Shown here: positions 44,120 to 58,162 of the stretch, one piece after another | Layout: each line of letters starts with the position of its first letter | Numbering within the stretch: the stretch's first letter is position 1 | Origin: Golubevia sp. BC0850 | Lineage: Eukaryota > Basidiomycota > Exobasidiomycetes > Golubeviales > Golubeviaceae | Assembly (NCBI GenBank): GCA_012976225.1 | Contig: JAAVVG010000001.1 | Coordinates: forward strand, 1,798,001 to 1,862,000 | Length of the DNA: 64,000 nt | Reading direction: 5' to 3' | Notes under the pieces: generated by a model | The model's input: the letters and a program-made list of their open reading frames with translations, nothing else | Told to the model about the DNA's origin: nothing | Database searches by the model: none | Made by a program: the position numbers and the translations under genes

Positions 44120-47100
44120 ATGCAGTCCAATCCAACTCAAACCAACTCTCACTTAAGTAGTGCAAGTAATAATGGAAGCCGAGAGAGTGATGCGAATGGA
44201 AGTGCAAGTGCAAGTGCAAGTAGTGGGAGCAATGGAGTCGTCTCTCTCAATCAGAGGTATCAACCTTTACTCTTGAAGTGAGTCATTGAGAGTTGGACTC
44301 TCTGTTCCCCATCAGACAGTCCATCCGGCCATGGACTCACACCACACCATCTCTTTGCTGCTCTAGGTGCCACTGCGAGGATAGATTAAAGAAGATTCGC
44401 TACCCGGACATCAACGTGTCCTTCATCGATTTCCATTCTAGGATAGCTACATCTCTTCAATTTGAGACCACTGATTTCATCATCACTTGGGAGGACGACG
44501 ATGGAGAGTTTGTGAGTATCAGAAGAGCGGCTAGGCAGGACAAGATTCAATAGGCTGGAGAGAGCACAGTAAGGACTGGTCTCGGGTTGAAGAGGGTTAG
44601 ATACGGAAAAAGGCCCATTGAGAGAACATCTATAGAGCTTCTGGAAAGGATCGACAGAGAGGAGCGAGCCAGGCAAGGAAGCAGGATCTCAATTGACCCC
44701 ATCTACCTTCTCCTTCTGCCCTACCTGCCTTGCTTCAGTGTGAGATCTCCTCAGATGAAGATCTATCTGAAGCAATTTCGTTCTTCTCCCCAAACGACAA
44801 CGGATCGTCAGGAAGTGACCACTCTCATCAATCTACCTCCATGAGAGTCTGTGTCAAGGTCGATACCGCCATCAACCTCTCCGACTTCGGATCTGAACTG
44901 AGTGGAGACAACGCAAGTCTAATGAGTGGAAGCGAAGGTAGCTATGTCAGAGGTGATAGCGCTTGGAATGGGAACAGAAGCGCAAATGGTTGGTCTGGAT
45001 CTGGACACCAATCTCGACATGGTTCTCCTTCCGCCTCCAATTCTCGTGGGAATCCATTCAATGCAAGATCAGTCTCGAAATTCAGCTCAAACAGTAGATC
45101 CAAGAACGGAGCTGGTCAACATGGACTAGGCTTGGACGATTTGGATCTGGATTTGGACTCGCGATCCGACATGAGAGGTTTGAGGAAACAATTGGACGAG
45201 ATCGATACTAGAGAGGGGAGGACTAGATCTAGAGAAGAACCAACTTCAAGGAGAAGATCTGGTTCCAATTCCTCGGATTCAGACGATCAGGATCTTTCTC
45301 CAACAGCAACGAAGCCATCTCAGCGAAGAGATACCAGAAGATCAAGTCACTCTTCCTCTTCTGATTTGGATTCTTCAAACACTTCGAGTAATGAAAGCAA
45401 AAGTTCAGGTCGTTCCGTTACGTCTTCTCTACCTCCAATTAATCCATACCTTCCTCCTCCTCTGGCCATCTCCCACACCATCGCTTCCGCTCTATGGAAC
45501 AGAGTCGGACAGGGCGTAGATTCTCAAAATCAAGGTCCTGCTTCGTGGGCTAATGTAGCAAGGCAGCTAGCTCAAGACCTGGCCGAAGCTAGCGCCGCTC
45601 ACGTTAGAACAGAGACGCGGAGAGCTAAAGCAGAAGCTCAGAGAAGCGTCGACGTCAGGGCTACGCGTCTGATAGCAGATGCGGAGGCCTTGGGAATTCA
45701 AGCCTTACGGGGAGCTCAGTCTTGGAAGAGTTGGGCTACCGGATCTTCAAGTCGAAGAAGAGACGAGTCACCTCTCTCGGACGAACCTCAATCTACGAAT
45801 GGCCTTCATCCAAGACTCTCCTCAGAGACTCTCGATCGGGCAGCTAGACTTCTAGAGGAGGCCGAAAGGAGAACGAAGGCTTCAGCTGGAGACACCAATG
45901 GATCAAGAGAAGTCTCTTCTTTCTCTTTTGAAGAAGAACGTTCTCGTCAAGCTTACCTGGATGATGGCGAAGGTCTATCTCTTTTAGGTTTCCGATCGGA
46001 TCTTGGACCTCCACAGACTTCTTACAGCCTCGGAGAGACGGGTTACGCCGGAGATTCTTTCAGTGATCATGGAAGTGATTCTGGAGATTCGATAGCTACA
46101 GTATCTAGAGGCTCGCCGCCTATGGGAGCAGCTGATTCCGCTTCCTCGTCCAGGAGAGGAGTGGAAAGATCTGAATCTAGCACGACTCTACGAGCAGCCG
46201 ATCATCGAGCCCTGCAAGCTTTACAGCAAGAGCCTTGGACCAACGAAATAGAAGGACAGACTTCGCTTCCAGAGAGAGACTGCCAATGCATGTGTTCAAA
46301 ATGTAGATCCAAGTTCGACGCAGATTCTCTGAGATACGTTTGCGATCAATGTGGCCCGAGGCGACTAGATTCAACCTCAGCCTCAACCTCGACCTCCAAT
46401 CCAAGTAGCCCTTCCTCTTCCATCTCTTCTCCCTCTCGTTCAGTAATCTCGGACAGGACTCAGATCACCTCAAGTACCACCTCCTCTTCCAATTCTAGGA
46501 TTCAAAACGACGACACTTCTATCGATTTGGCTGAGGCTTGGTCTGACGCTGTCTCGGAAAGTTCTCAAGGATCCGACGACTCTCTCATATCTATAGGATC
46601 AATCTCTGGAGAATCAGCAGCTACAAGAATCGATACTCGAACGAGATCAGAACGGGGAAACCAGAATGGAATTGGAGAAAGTTCTGCTCATTCCGATCCC
46701 GAGATCATAGGTTTCGAGCTCTGTTTCTCCTGCATGCACGCTCACAGCCGAGAACACGTTGATGAGCACAGCTCAAGTAGCGAAGGAGTACCAAGTGTTG
46801 GTGCTCCGATCACTCCAGTCTCAAGAGGAGCTAGAAGTAGATCTCATGCTTTCTTCGAGCTGATTAGAAAGGATGGGAAGTGGACCACTGTTGAAGATGA
46901 GTGTGCGAAAGCTTGCAAACATTGTGGAACTGGTAAGTTGAGCTGGTTGTTAGCCTCTCAGAAGTTTCTTGTTGTCATTTCTAACCTCCGCTTCTTCTCC
47001 TTCTTCTTGGTTCTTTTAGAAGGCTGGACTGGAGGAAGATTCAAATGCTCCAGTTGCGACGATCTAAGTCTCTGTCACAAGTGCTTCATGAACGTTTCTG

Positions 47101-48634
47101 ATATCCATCCGATTCACGTCTTCCTTAGAATGCCTACTTTCGTTCCTCTAGCTGCTATTTCTCCCGTCAATCAGATGAGAGGTCTACCTCCTTCAGAAGC
47201 AATCCACGAACTCGTTCGATGTACCTGTTGCTCCATTCCATCTATTCGAGGAGTTCGTTATCATTGCGCCTCTTGCGTTGGAGGAGCTGACTTCGTAAGT
47301 CGAATCGAATCAAAGAAGTTAGATCATAGATTCCCTCGCGCGGCTGACCTCTCTCACTTTCATTTCTTTCTTTTACCAGTGCTCATCCTGCGAAGAAAAT
47401 GGAAGAGCCATCGATAGCCGTTCTCCATTAGGTCATAAAGTCGAACACATTCTAATCAAACTCTCAACGCCTTTAACCGTCTCAGCCGTTTCATCCAGGA
47501 TTGGAAACTCTCTCATCAGAGCTCAGCAGAGGTTATACGCGGAAGCTGAACGTGGAGCTGCTTTAAGGACCAGAGGAATGCAACTATCATCAAGTGAGCC
47601 TGTCATGAGAACCAATCAAATCCAAAATCAACCTGAAGAAGCGCCTCCAGCTTGGGACGACGATACTTCTTCAGCTTGGAGACAGGCGCGACCACCTCCA
47701 AATCTCAATCGAACTCTTTCTTCAGAACGTTCAATTCCAAACAATAATTGGTATTCTTTAACTAGAAGTCATTCAGTTCCATGTTCAGCCTGTGGATCAG
47801 AAATCCTTGGTTCAAGGTTTTTATGTGCCAACTGTCCCTTAAAGGAAAGACCTGGAAGTCAAGGCTTCAATTTATGCTCTAACTGTGAAGCTAGCTCTCT
47901 AGAGCTACACGATCCTTCTCATTTCTTCCTCAAGATCAGATCGGATGGAGATAGAGCTCCTGCTTTGGCTTTGAATCCGTACACCGAGAATTTGAAGAAT
48001 CTCTTACCTCCTCTTTATAAGGACGTGATCCCTAGGCCTGGGTTAGCTGATTTAAATCTCCCTGATAGCGGGGACGCAAGAGCTTTAGCAAGTAGATGCT
48101 TTGCGGGTGCGGTAAGAAGGTTCGTGGGTAGATCCAACGAAACGATTGAAATGCAGAGACTAAATGGTGGGATGAATGGTGGGATGAACGATATCGTTCC
48201 AATTGGAGATTTGGTCCATGCCTCTATTCTTTGCGATAGATGTTATGAAGTTATCGAAGGTGAGTCGATAGAAGTCAAAGACTTGATCGCTGTCGGTGCT
48301 CTACCCTCCGAATGATACTCATTTCTCCCTCTCTCTTGATTGATGTCTCATCAGGTGCTTGGCTGAGGTGCTGTAACTGTATCACTAGCTTCGATATTGT
48401 TAGTTTTTTGGGATAAAGAAAGTACCCGACGCGTAAATGTCTGACCTCACCCCCCTGCTTTTTTAACAGTGCTCTCGATGCGAACCAAACGTGGAACACG
48501 ACAAGGATCACGTCTTCGCAGTCTTCAAACAGCCAGTAGACATGGCTCTCTTCAAATCGTTGGTCGATCATGGAGATGGAGGAGATGGCCATCGAGGGGC
48601 TGCTATGCCCATGCTTTCTTACTTGATCGTTTGA
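44120..48634 (+). CDS. PB1 and multi-ZZ zinc-finger protein, Nbr1/p62-like architecture
   Basis: Exons 44120-44277, 44367-44511, 44739-46932, 47020-47294, 47380-48259, 48355-48398 and 48470-48634 give 1,286 residues. A Ser/Asn-rich start is followed by a PB1-like domain (about 53-120) with the basic patch RLKKIRYPD and the acidic ITWEDDDGEF...SSDEDLSEAI patch, spliced across three exons. A long Ser/Arg-rich region follows, then five Cys/His modules of ZZ type starting near 616, 823, 899, 1059 and 1208 (for example CSSCDDLSLCHKC and CDRCYEVIEG). The first finger is split by about 120 Ser-rich residues. PB1 plus ZZ is the layout of selective autophagy receptors such as Nbr1, but I see no FW (Nbr1) domain, so that role is only a suggestion. 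A GCAAGT hexamer repeat codes SASASA near residue 30. Confidence 0.8.
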
Positions 48635-49538
48635 GCCCCTTTGCTCCCCTTTCCCTTTGCTTTCCACTTCTCATTACAGTTGTGCTTCGTCTTAGTTTCC
48701 CAGAATCGTCTTCACCTCTTCAATTTCACCTTCAGTGTTCTATAATCAATTGTTCCAATCCCTGCACCTCAGTCACTTCTTTTGCGATGTGCGAAAGATG
48801 GTGAATTCTCTTTGACGGAAGTGAAACTGACATGCGATACGGGGAAGATCAACTATGTAGAGATTTTACATAGGAAGGAAGCTGGGAACGTCCATAGTCA
48901 CAGCAAACAACACATCCGGACAGGGGAAAGGGGGAAACAGGGGTCCCTCTCCTCGGAAACGGGGCCGTTAATCAAAAACGAGAAGCTCTTCCCAAGACTT
49001 GCCTTGTTTGTTTTAAAAGTGTCAAAGATCAAAGGAATACACTTTAAGAGGAGCTTGTCGATCTAAGAGGAGAGACAAACAAGGCTATCAAGGAGTCGAC
49101 TATAGTCAAGCTATTTTTTCCGCCCTTGAGAGCTTGAAACGTCAAAATCTTATTTCCTTCTTGTTTCCATCAAGACCAACTCATCATCATCCAATATCCT
49201 TATTCACCTTTATTCTGTTCTGAATTAACGTTCGCGCGAGATCTGTCGGTGAGTGACAAAGGTGGAGAGAAAGGAGAGGAGAGATAGAGAGAGAAAGGGA
49301 GAGAAAGGGAGAGAGAAGGGAGAGAGAGCCAAGAGAAGAGAACATCATCAACCACAAGGAGAAAGAGAAGTAGGAGACTGACTGTTTGGAATTCTCTTTC
49401 TTTTTCTTTTACTTGGTGCTTCCTTTCATCTCAGAGCTCGAATAGAGAGGCCGACTCAATCCCACAACTGAAGCTTGGTCTCCTTGGGAGGGGGTATCTA
49501 TCGGTCTACTGGAGATAATCCTTGAATCCATAACGACC
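48635..49538. other. Intergenic region with GA-rich leader
   Basis: Between the ZZ protein and the RA-PH protein, about 900 bp. The last 280 bp include a purine-rich tract (49,263-49,332, GAGAAAGG-type units) that is probably 5' UTR of the downstream gene. A 94-codon frame at 48,782-49,066 has no recognisable content. Confidence 0.5.
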
Positions 49539-52500
49539 ATGTCCAATCCGTTTCATTCAAGCATAGAATTCCAATCTGATATCAATTCAACAATCTCCAA
49601 GAACCTTTCTAACGATGATCAGCCAGATCTGTTATCCTCTCTAGCTTCAAGAGCAAATCAGCAGCAGCAATCTCTATTACCCTCCCTAGTCAATGATCAA
49701 TCAGGATCAAACCAAATGAATGCTTCATTACATCAAGGTGTAGGAATTAAGCATTTCTTGAAGGATGAAGAGAGAAGAAGAGCTTTACTTCAACCGAGAT
49801 TACAGCAGTCACAGCAACTCCCTTCCTCCTCCTCTTCATCAAAACCAAATTTATCCCTCTCTCCTCCTCGAAGGGGCTCATCTTCTAGTAGTGGTGGTAG
49901 CACAAGTGGGAATGGAAGTCATGGTTATGGATCTCAACAACTTTCAACACCGATAGAGGAAACCTTCTCACCTGCAATGTCAGATTCAACTTCCACTGAT
50001 ACTGAAGACAGTGTAGGGGATATAGAACCTCTTCATCCATTAACTCCAATCACAACTAATGGCTTCAATCAATCTGCAACTCCATCTTCAAGCGCTCCTT
50101 CTCCCTCTTCTTGGATACCTAGAGAACTCAACCTAGTCAGAAAGAAGAGTTCCTTTCAGAATCTATCCTCCCCTTTAATCACATCTAGTCCAATCGTTCA
50201 CAACTCATCAAATGCCACTTCATCGAGCTTTAGTTTGCTGAACGAGGAAGAAAGAGAGAAGCAGATTCAGAAGGACAGGTTGGCAGAGATGGAGAGGGAG
50301 AAAGAAAGGGAGAGATCTAGGCTTGGGAGCGAGAGAGTTGCTTTGGCTGTCGGATTGGGAATCTCTAGCTCTAGCAGGACAGAGGAGGGAGGCAAGAGAC
50401 AGGTCAGGAGCGGAGGGAAGAAGGAATTGAGATTGGTAGGAGCCCCAGCTGCTGCCTCTACCTCGAGAGGGGAATCACCAATCCTCGGGGAATCTCAATC
50501 ACCTCTATCAACTAGTCTCAACTCTTCAAACCCGAGGTCTCCATCCCCTTTCTCCAATGCCAGTTCTTTCACCTATGGAAGAAGCTCTCCTCAACAATCA
50601 AAAACTCCTCGAAGTCCGATGCCTATCAATCCCTCCAGACCAACGTTTGCAACTCCTAGAAATCAAGGTCACAAGGGCACGGATTCAAATTCAAACTCTA
50701 ATGGATCAGTCAGTAGTAGTCAAGATTATGGAAAGTCAGCTCGATCCAGTTCAAACCCAAGTCCTAATCCAACTTCAGATAAACGAAGGAGGTCTTCAAG
50801 TTCGCATTCAAGAAAGAGATCTTCAACTTCTTTTCATTCGAAAGCGATGGCAACTGAAGGGCATCATCCAGGAAGACTTCCTTCTCCTTCTCAATCTCCT
50901 CATGATCCAATGCCTTCTCCAAGCGGCAGCGTCGCTTCGCTCTCATCTTCTCAAAGCGGTCATCTTCATCAACTCAATTCATCTTCGAACACCACTCCAA
51001 ACGCAAAAGTACGACGAGGATCTCCAAGGAATGAGCCAACCTCTCTACCATCTCCGGGAGGCTTTTCAGAAGCTAGGAAGAAGAACAAGAAGGCAGTTCC
51101 AAAATTACCTCCTATGCCTCTAGTTTTGGACTCTAAATCAGGTCCTACTTTCACGATCTCCAGCGAACAAAGTCCATCCTCAGCAGGTCATGCAAGTGCG
51201 AGAGCAAGAAGTGAAGATCCAGTCCAACCTCCTTCAACTTCCTGTAGAACCTCAAAGGCTCTTCAAAATAGTTCAAACGCTTCTACACCTTCCACTGCAT
51301 CTTCTAGTACCAATCTCAACCCTCTATCAGCACTTCTCCCAGCTCCTCCGATTCAGGATGATTATCATTCTTTCTTGGCAACTTCTCCAGCTTCGAGTCA
51401 CTTCAAGATCTCTTCAAATTCCAATTCTAGATATTCCGCTTCGATGAAATCGGAAAGACATCTCAGTGCTACTAGTTTTGTTTCGGCTGTTTCGATTCCT
51501 GCTAGCGGTTTCCACACCCCTACTTTCAATCCCAACGGAAATGAGACGATGGATTCATCCCCTTCAACCCTTAATGCTACTTTAGGATCTGAACTTGGAG
51601 AGACCAGGGAGAAGAGTAAAACTTTGGAAGATGAACCTCCTGCTACCGCTTTCTTTGATTTTGAAGAAGCTGAGGCGACAGAAGAAGCGGCGGAAGAGAA
51701 GAAACAGATCAAGGAAGAGGAAGAAAATCGGATACCTCTACTTTTCAGGACTGGAAATTCTAGACCGACTTTGAAGGTCGAGAAGGATGAGAAGGCGGTG
51801 CGGGAAGAGAAGAAAGAATTCGAACAGTTGGAGCCTGAGCGGATGGAAGAAGCTCTGAAAGTGGAAGAAGAGAAGAAAAAATCAGAGAAAATGGAAACCA
51901 GCTCCGACGCTTTGTCTGTGGTTGACACCTTGGAAGAGCCATCGAATCGCAAGTCGTCATCATCCAGATCTTCAAGTTCTCAATCTCATCAAGATCATTC
52001 TGCTTTTGAATTCGAATCCTCTCCACCTCCCCCTCAAATTCAAAATGCATCTCTAGTTTCTCAAGTCAAAATCGAAAAACTAAGTCAATCTCCTCCATCT
52101 CTCTCTTCTTACATGAATCTACCACCTCCTCTGATCAGGACTACTTCTGCCACAAGTGATCCTTCTTCGGAGTACTCGATGGACAGCGCTTCTGACTATG
52201 GTCTCTCGAGAGGAAAGGAGATCGAGAAGGACCAGGACAAGCTTGAAAGGAGAGCAAAAGAAGAAGAAGAAGCTAGCGCCGAAGCAATGGTCGAAGCCAT
52301 GAAAATTGTGGGAGAAAGTCCAAGAGAATCGAAAGAAGCAGTCCCTCTCTTCAGTAGTTCTCCGGAAGAGATGAGACCGACCGTTCTTCCACCAACTTCT
52401 CTACCTCAACCTATTCCCGGAACTCAGAACAAATCTGAAGTACATTTCAGAACCTCGATCTTTGGTGCTCCGGCAGTTTCTGCCTCTCCCACCTCTGATT

Positions 52501-55500
52501 CGATAGACCCTAGAAGCAGGGAAGGTTCTCTAACCACCTCTGCCCTACCTCAAATTTCAATCCGATCCACTTCTCCCAAACCCGTGATATCTCCTCGTCC
52601 TTCTGGTTCTTTTGGAAAGGGGAGCATCGACTCTTCATCTACTTCAAGCAGGAATGGCTCTCTTATAACTTCTACGAGAGCTGGAACTGGAGGATCTATC
52701 ACCTCGGCAGCAACTTCTTCCCTCTCGAATCATGGTTTGAAGATCAATGTGGCTGACTCGGGTTTCATGAGTCAAGGTCCTCTCAGTCCAGGAATGCCTT
52801 CTCCTCATTACCGATCCACTCCTCTCTCCCAGAAAGATTTTAGCAAGGCCACTTCAAACGAGATGGGTCCACCTAGTAGGAACGACAGCTACAGCACTCT
52901 TCAGACTCCGGACGGAAGACCTCGATCTCAATCTCAAGTTTCTGCAGCTCTATCTCCTCCAATCAGAGCAGCTATGATGTCTCCAGGAGGCCAACCGGAT
53001 TCAAGTCTATCGAGTCGTTGGAGTTCTGGCTCCGAGTCAGACGGGGAAACTTCAGCCAGAAGAAGACGTTCTTCCTCAGTTTCAGGAAAGAGACCCTCCA
53101 AGGAAAAACACCTTTCAACTTCTAGTAAGAATCAAAGTGGTGGTTCATCTGCCTATTCCACCAAAGCTTTCTTCTCTGGATTGAACTTGAGGAAGAAGAG
53201 CTTGCCTTTGGGATCTGATTATCCGGTCCCTGGTTCTGCTCAAAGCAGCGCTCCTAGCTCATGGGCGGGGACGCCTTTGACGACTGGAGCTCCAAGTCCC
53301 ATGCTAGGAGGCCCCGGGACTGAAGGTGAGAATGGTGAATGGCCTTTCCCAGTCTCAACTTCTTCTAGTGTCGCTTCCACCCCTGCTTTACCAAGATCAA
53401 GTCATGAACTCTCGACCCCTGCCAGATCTCCCTCTCAGACTCAAACAGCAGCTCAAACTACCAGAGGAAGATCAGGTTCTTTCGCTGACAGGTTTTCACA
53501 AATGGCTCAATCAAAGATCAGAGCTGGCTCTTTGAAATCCAAAGCGTCAGACATCAGTTTGAGTAGCTCGGTGATCTCTCAAGCTCAAGATTCGGTCCCT
53601 TCTCTGCCGGCCACCTCGCCATCTTCCCACGAGAGACAAAGGGGTCTCGTGGGACTGGGAATCTCTGACGTTCCTGTCCATCCAAGTCTGAGCATCAGAT
53701 CTGACTCGAGCTCAAGAACGTCAGTCTCCAGAGAGAGAACGATTTCATCTCCAACCGAAGCTCGCCCTAGACCTGCCAGACCAGATGAGAAGACCATGCC
53801 TTCAGCTCTCCCTCCAAGCGGACTGAGAGCAGCAAGAGCTTTGCATGCAGCCAAGCAACAGCAGCCAGGTGAAGGGAAACAAATCAGGAAATCAGCGACA
53901 GTCAGTGATCTTCAAAGAGCCGTTCGACTCTCTCACGCTTCAAAGGCAAGCCTATCCAATGCAGCTTTCAAGTCGGAATTCTCTCTCGAAGCGCGGAAGG
54001 AAGCCAAGGAACGAGAAGATGCTCAGGCTAGAGCTCGGGAAAGTAGCGAAGTTAACAACGCTCACGCCTCAACTTCTTCAGATCAAACTCCAAGGGTAAG
54101 CTACATCTCGCTGCCAACTTCTCCGACTTCTCCTACCGGTCCTCCCATTCCTTCAAGGTACCTGTCTCCAGAAGATCAAGATGGTCTAGCTGAAGTTGGC
54201 AAGAACATGTTCTCTGGGATTTGGGCGGATTTAGCCAATGGAAGTCAACCCGATACTCCTTCCTCTGAGAAGCATCGATCTGATTTCTCTTTCACGGACG
54301 CAGCTAATGGGCTCTTGACGGACGAGGAGAAGACTATCAAGTTCGTTCCCAGAAGAATCGCTAAAGCCAAGAAAGTAATGAGAATCAAGAAACATCAACT
54401 GAAGGTTCGACATCGAACTTCTCTAACCGATCTTGGGAAGAGTTGGATCGATGCGCATCCAGATGAGGAGATCGAAGCAGCCATCACTACTGCCTCTAGC
54501 TCTGGTCCTTCCGGAGAATACTACTCGAACAATGCTAGTCTCAATGATGATTCTTCCGATGATGGAACTGATGACTACGGATCTAGCGACGGTAGAGGAG
54601 GAGGTAGAAGCAATGATGAGCAAAGTGGAAGTGGAGCCGGAGGCTCTGGCTCTGGTGGATCCGGAGGGAACGATGGATGGGATCCAAGCAATCGAAGCGA
54701 TTCTAGAGCCAATGGAGATGATGACGAGGACACTGACACGGAAGACTCAGAGGACGATACGGATGACATCTACGGCACTCCAGATCCACTCTCCAGCTCT
54801 GGTCAATCTCGAAGGCCTCCAGGTCCCTCAAAGCTTGCCACAACGGCCATCACTGGCAACGAGACGGATTCTTCAGATGACGTTCCTCTAGGCCAAAAGG
54901 TCTCCGATGCAGCTGTACTTCAAAAGAGTCTTAGAGACAGAGAAAGAAAGGAACAAATCAGCAAGACCGCCTCAGCTCTTGAAAGGAATTCCATCAACGG
55001 TTCTTCTAAGAGACCTCAAAATCATCGCCTTAACTCTAGATTCGCTCCGAGAACCAATGCCGATGTCAATGGAGGTTACAACTTGGACGCTGCGGATCTC
55101 ATCGCTCGTCTGCTGAAAGTTCAAGCTAGAATGAATGGCCAAGGAGAAGCCCAATCTGGATCCTCTCGTCAGCATTCCAGTCGAAGTAAAAGGCCTGCAG
55201 TAGCACCTCCAGTTCAAACTGCAGCTGTCTCTCCGACTGCTCAACAAGGAAGTCTCTCAAGAGCTCGTTCTCTCAACACTGGGGGTAGAGGTGGACGTGC
55301 AGGAGCTGCCAACCTTCCTCCTCCCCTTCCAACCGGAGGTCTAGCAATGATCCCAAATCTCAGTGCAGGTCCTCTTTCTCCTCCTTTGCCGCAGATGCCA
55401 GGATTCATCTCTCAAGCTCAAAACCCCTCTGCCTCTCATCAACTTCCGGCTCCTCAGCGTTCTGCTACTCTGCCTTCCCAATCTTCTCAGCCTCCTCCTA

Positions 55501-57473
55501 TGCCTGGAATGCTTTCATCTGGCATGCCTGGTCATCACGCTTCAACTAGGTCCGGATCGCCTCTTCTGCCTAATCACCTGGGTCGAGGACAACCAAGCTC
55601 TGCTCCTTTGGAACCTGCAACCGCTCCGGTACCACCTCTTCGAAACAACGGCATGCCATCTTCACCTGCTATGCAAGACTTGGTCTCGGCAGTCGACAAC
55701 GTCTCTATACAACAACAGCCAAGAGCAAGAAGTCGAAGCATCTCCAGAGCTAGAGTACTTCCTTCCATCAATGCCAATGTAGCTCCTCCAATGCCAGAAC
55801 TTGCTCATCCTCGACTTGTTTCTTCGCCTCCTCTCGGATCGTCAAGTGGATCTTTGGCCTCGCCGCCCCCAGGTGGACTTCCAAGCGTTCAATCTCTAGC
55901 CGGTGCTGCTTCTCAATCAGAGGACGTACCACTCAACTCTGGAGAAGTTTCCGCAGTCAGACGCACTTCGAGCACTCGCAAAGCTGAGCCTCTTTCGAGA
56001 CTCGCAGAAGTTCAAGGCGGATCTCAGTCTCATTCGCCTCTTGGTCCTCCTTCTCAGAGAATCCAACATCGAGTCTACGTTGTTACAAAGCAGAGGTATG
56101 GAACTGCAGAGGTGACTACTGGAGCTAGAGCTAGAGATCTGGTCTTGGATATCATGGACAAAGAGTACGTCCCTCAAGATGGCAAGGGTGGTGGCTGGGT
56201 AGTCTTTGACGTTTGTTCAGAGCTTGGACTTGGTGAGTTCTACTAGAGGATTGAACGAAACTGCGGAATGTCGACTCACTCGCGAACGAGAAGCTCATCT
56301 TGTTCCTCCTCTTTACTTTCCAGAACGTCCTATTCGAGAGTATGAGATAGTTTCAGAGATCGCTGAAGCTCGTGCCACTCCGGAGGACTATTTTATTCTG
56401 AAGCGTACTGAGCTTGCGCCCTATCTCAGCATTCGCTCAGTGCCTTCTATCTCGCCAACTCTGGCTGGTTGGGCTTACATTCAGGAGAGCAAAGGGAAGT
56501 GGGCCAAGAGGTGGTTGGAGCTTCGTGATCATCAACTCTTCCATGCTAAGAATGAGAAGGTAAGTTTGAACTAAGTTTGTTGGGTCGGGTACTTCTCGAG
56601 ATAGACAGCTGACAGTCTTCTCTATTTCCCCCACTATCGCAGGGAAAGAACGAGACTCTCATCTGCCATCTCTCTGGCTTTGACGCCTACCTAGTCGATG
56701 TTCAGAAGATCAAGGCTCCAAAAGCTCACGCCTTTGCACTTCGAAGTCAACACTCAATCACGATGTTCGAGAAGCCAGATCAAGATTACGTTCACTACTT
56801 CTCTCTTTCGGATCCAAACGCTCATCGCTCTTGGGTGAGAGCTCTGTTGAATGCCAGAACCTACATCCTTCGTCAGGAGTACTCGGCTCTTTTCAAACCT
56901 CCTGAGGGACTAACTAGAAGCAGAGCTGATACTGTGAGGGAAGCAGAGGGAGGAGCAAGTAGCGGAGATTCTGGAAGAAATAGCTCCGAGATGGCTAGAA
57001 GTGCTCCTAGACGTCTAGTTTCACCTCCTGCAAGCAGCGATCCTACTTTGGTGGCAGCTATTCATCAACAGCAACAACAGCAACTTCAAGCTCAGCAACA
57101 GCAAGCCCAATCTAGCGCAAGATCTACAGCTTCGCACTCTTTGATCCCAAGAGACGCTTTCGCCGGACCGTTTGAGAAAGGCTCTTTGTTAGCAAGTCAG
57201 GGTGAGTTTTGACGGGAACAAAAAAGACTCTCTGAATCGTCGACTGACTTCTCACTCTCTCTCTCTCTCTCTACTCTAGCGATGAAAGCAGCCCCTCCAA
57301 GTATTGCTCAAGGAAGGCCGTCCAGTCCAACTAATCCAAACGATTTCTCAACTCACCAGAGAACCAGGGACAGGATCATGGAAGAGCAAAGAAGAGCTGA
57401 CTTGAGAGAAAGATCTCAAAGAGCGAGGGAGCAAGGAACTCCCTTAGCCGAACTTGCTGGTCGACGATTCTAG
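49539..57473 (+). CDS. Very large disordered protein with C-terminal RA and PH domains
   Basis: Exons 49539-56232, 56324-56559, 56643-57201 and 57280-57473 give 2,560 residues; exon 1 alone is 6.7 kb, in sharp contrast to the split neighbours. Residues 1-2170 are dominated by Ser, Pro and Gln, with a charged Glu/Lys helix-like stretch (about 705-790) and an acidic TDTEDSEDDTDD segment. The end has a Ras-associating/ubiquitin-like domain (RVYVVTKQRYGTAEVTTG, about 2176-2275), then a PH domain (GWAYIQESKGKWAKRWLELR to HRSWVRALLNAR, about 2290-2405), then a poly-Gln tract and a charged tail. RA directly followed by PH is the arrangement of MRL (RIAM/lamellipodin) and Grb7-type adaptors that link small GTPases to membranes and actin; the cellular role here is inferred only from that. 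Confidence 0.85.
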
Positions 57474-58162
57474 TTTGATTTGATTTCATAAATTCCTCCA
57501 ACATTTCAATTATTTATTCTTCAAGATCCCTCCGTATTCCCATACCTTTTCTCTACTTTTGTATGACCACCCCCTTTTTTTTGCTCCGTCTTTCACATAC
57601 CTTCGCCTTTCTTCCTCTCTCTCACTCCTCATCTATTGAACAATCTCTCCACCTCTTTTTTCCTCTCTTTGTCTGCAAAATCTCATAGCATTCATATACT
57701 CCATCTCTTGAACTGTCTTTACGATTGATTTCCCCAACCCGCTTCTCTCATCTCTTCTCACGTCTTGGTCTCATTCTTTCCCCGTCACATTTACCATAGT
57801 CATACTCTATCATCCATGAACTCTTTTCTCTGTACTTGACTAGAAATGTTTGGCGTTCTGCTACAGGTGTTCCACAAAGCGTGCAAGGAGAACACCAAGA
57901 GCGACTAGGGACGATGATCAAGGTATTCGCTATCCAACTCTGACTTCCCTTGTTTGTGGGAACCATTTTTGAGTCGCCTCGGATGATCGATGATCGAAGC
58001 TTAGACTGCTGAGGTAAGGTCAGAGTGGAGCCTAACGAAGGTCACTTTTGTCGTCTCTTTCTAGAGTAGATAGATGGATTTAAACAAAGTGAAGAATCAG
58101 ATTCAAGAAAATAATACTGTTGTTACAACTGAGTGACATATCAAAGAGAAAAGAGGCAAACT
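57474..58162. other. Convergent intergenic region, RA-PH gene / THOC1
   Basis: T-rich 3' UTR on the RA-PH side. A 72-codon minus-strand frame (57,748-57,966) contains two Cys pairs but has no start context, intron or family likeness that I can defend. Nothing else seen. Confidence 0.5.

Noticed and set aside
57748-57966. 72-codon minus-strand frame with two Cys pairs
   Set aside because: Single isolated frame in a 3' region, no family likeness and no splicing in a genome where most genes are split.
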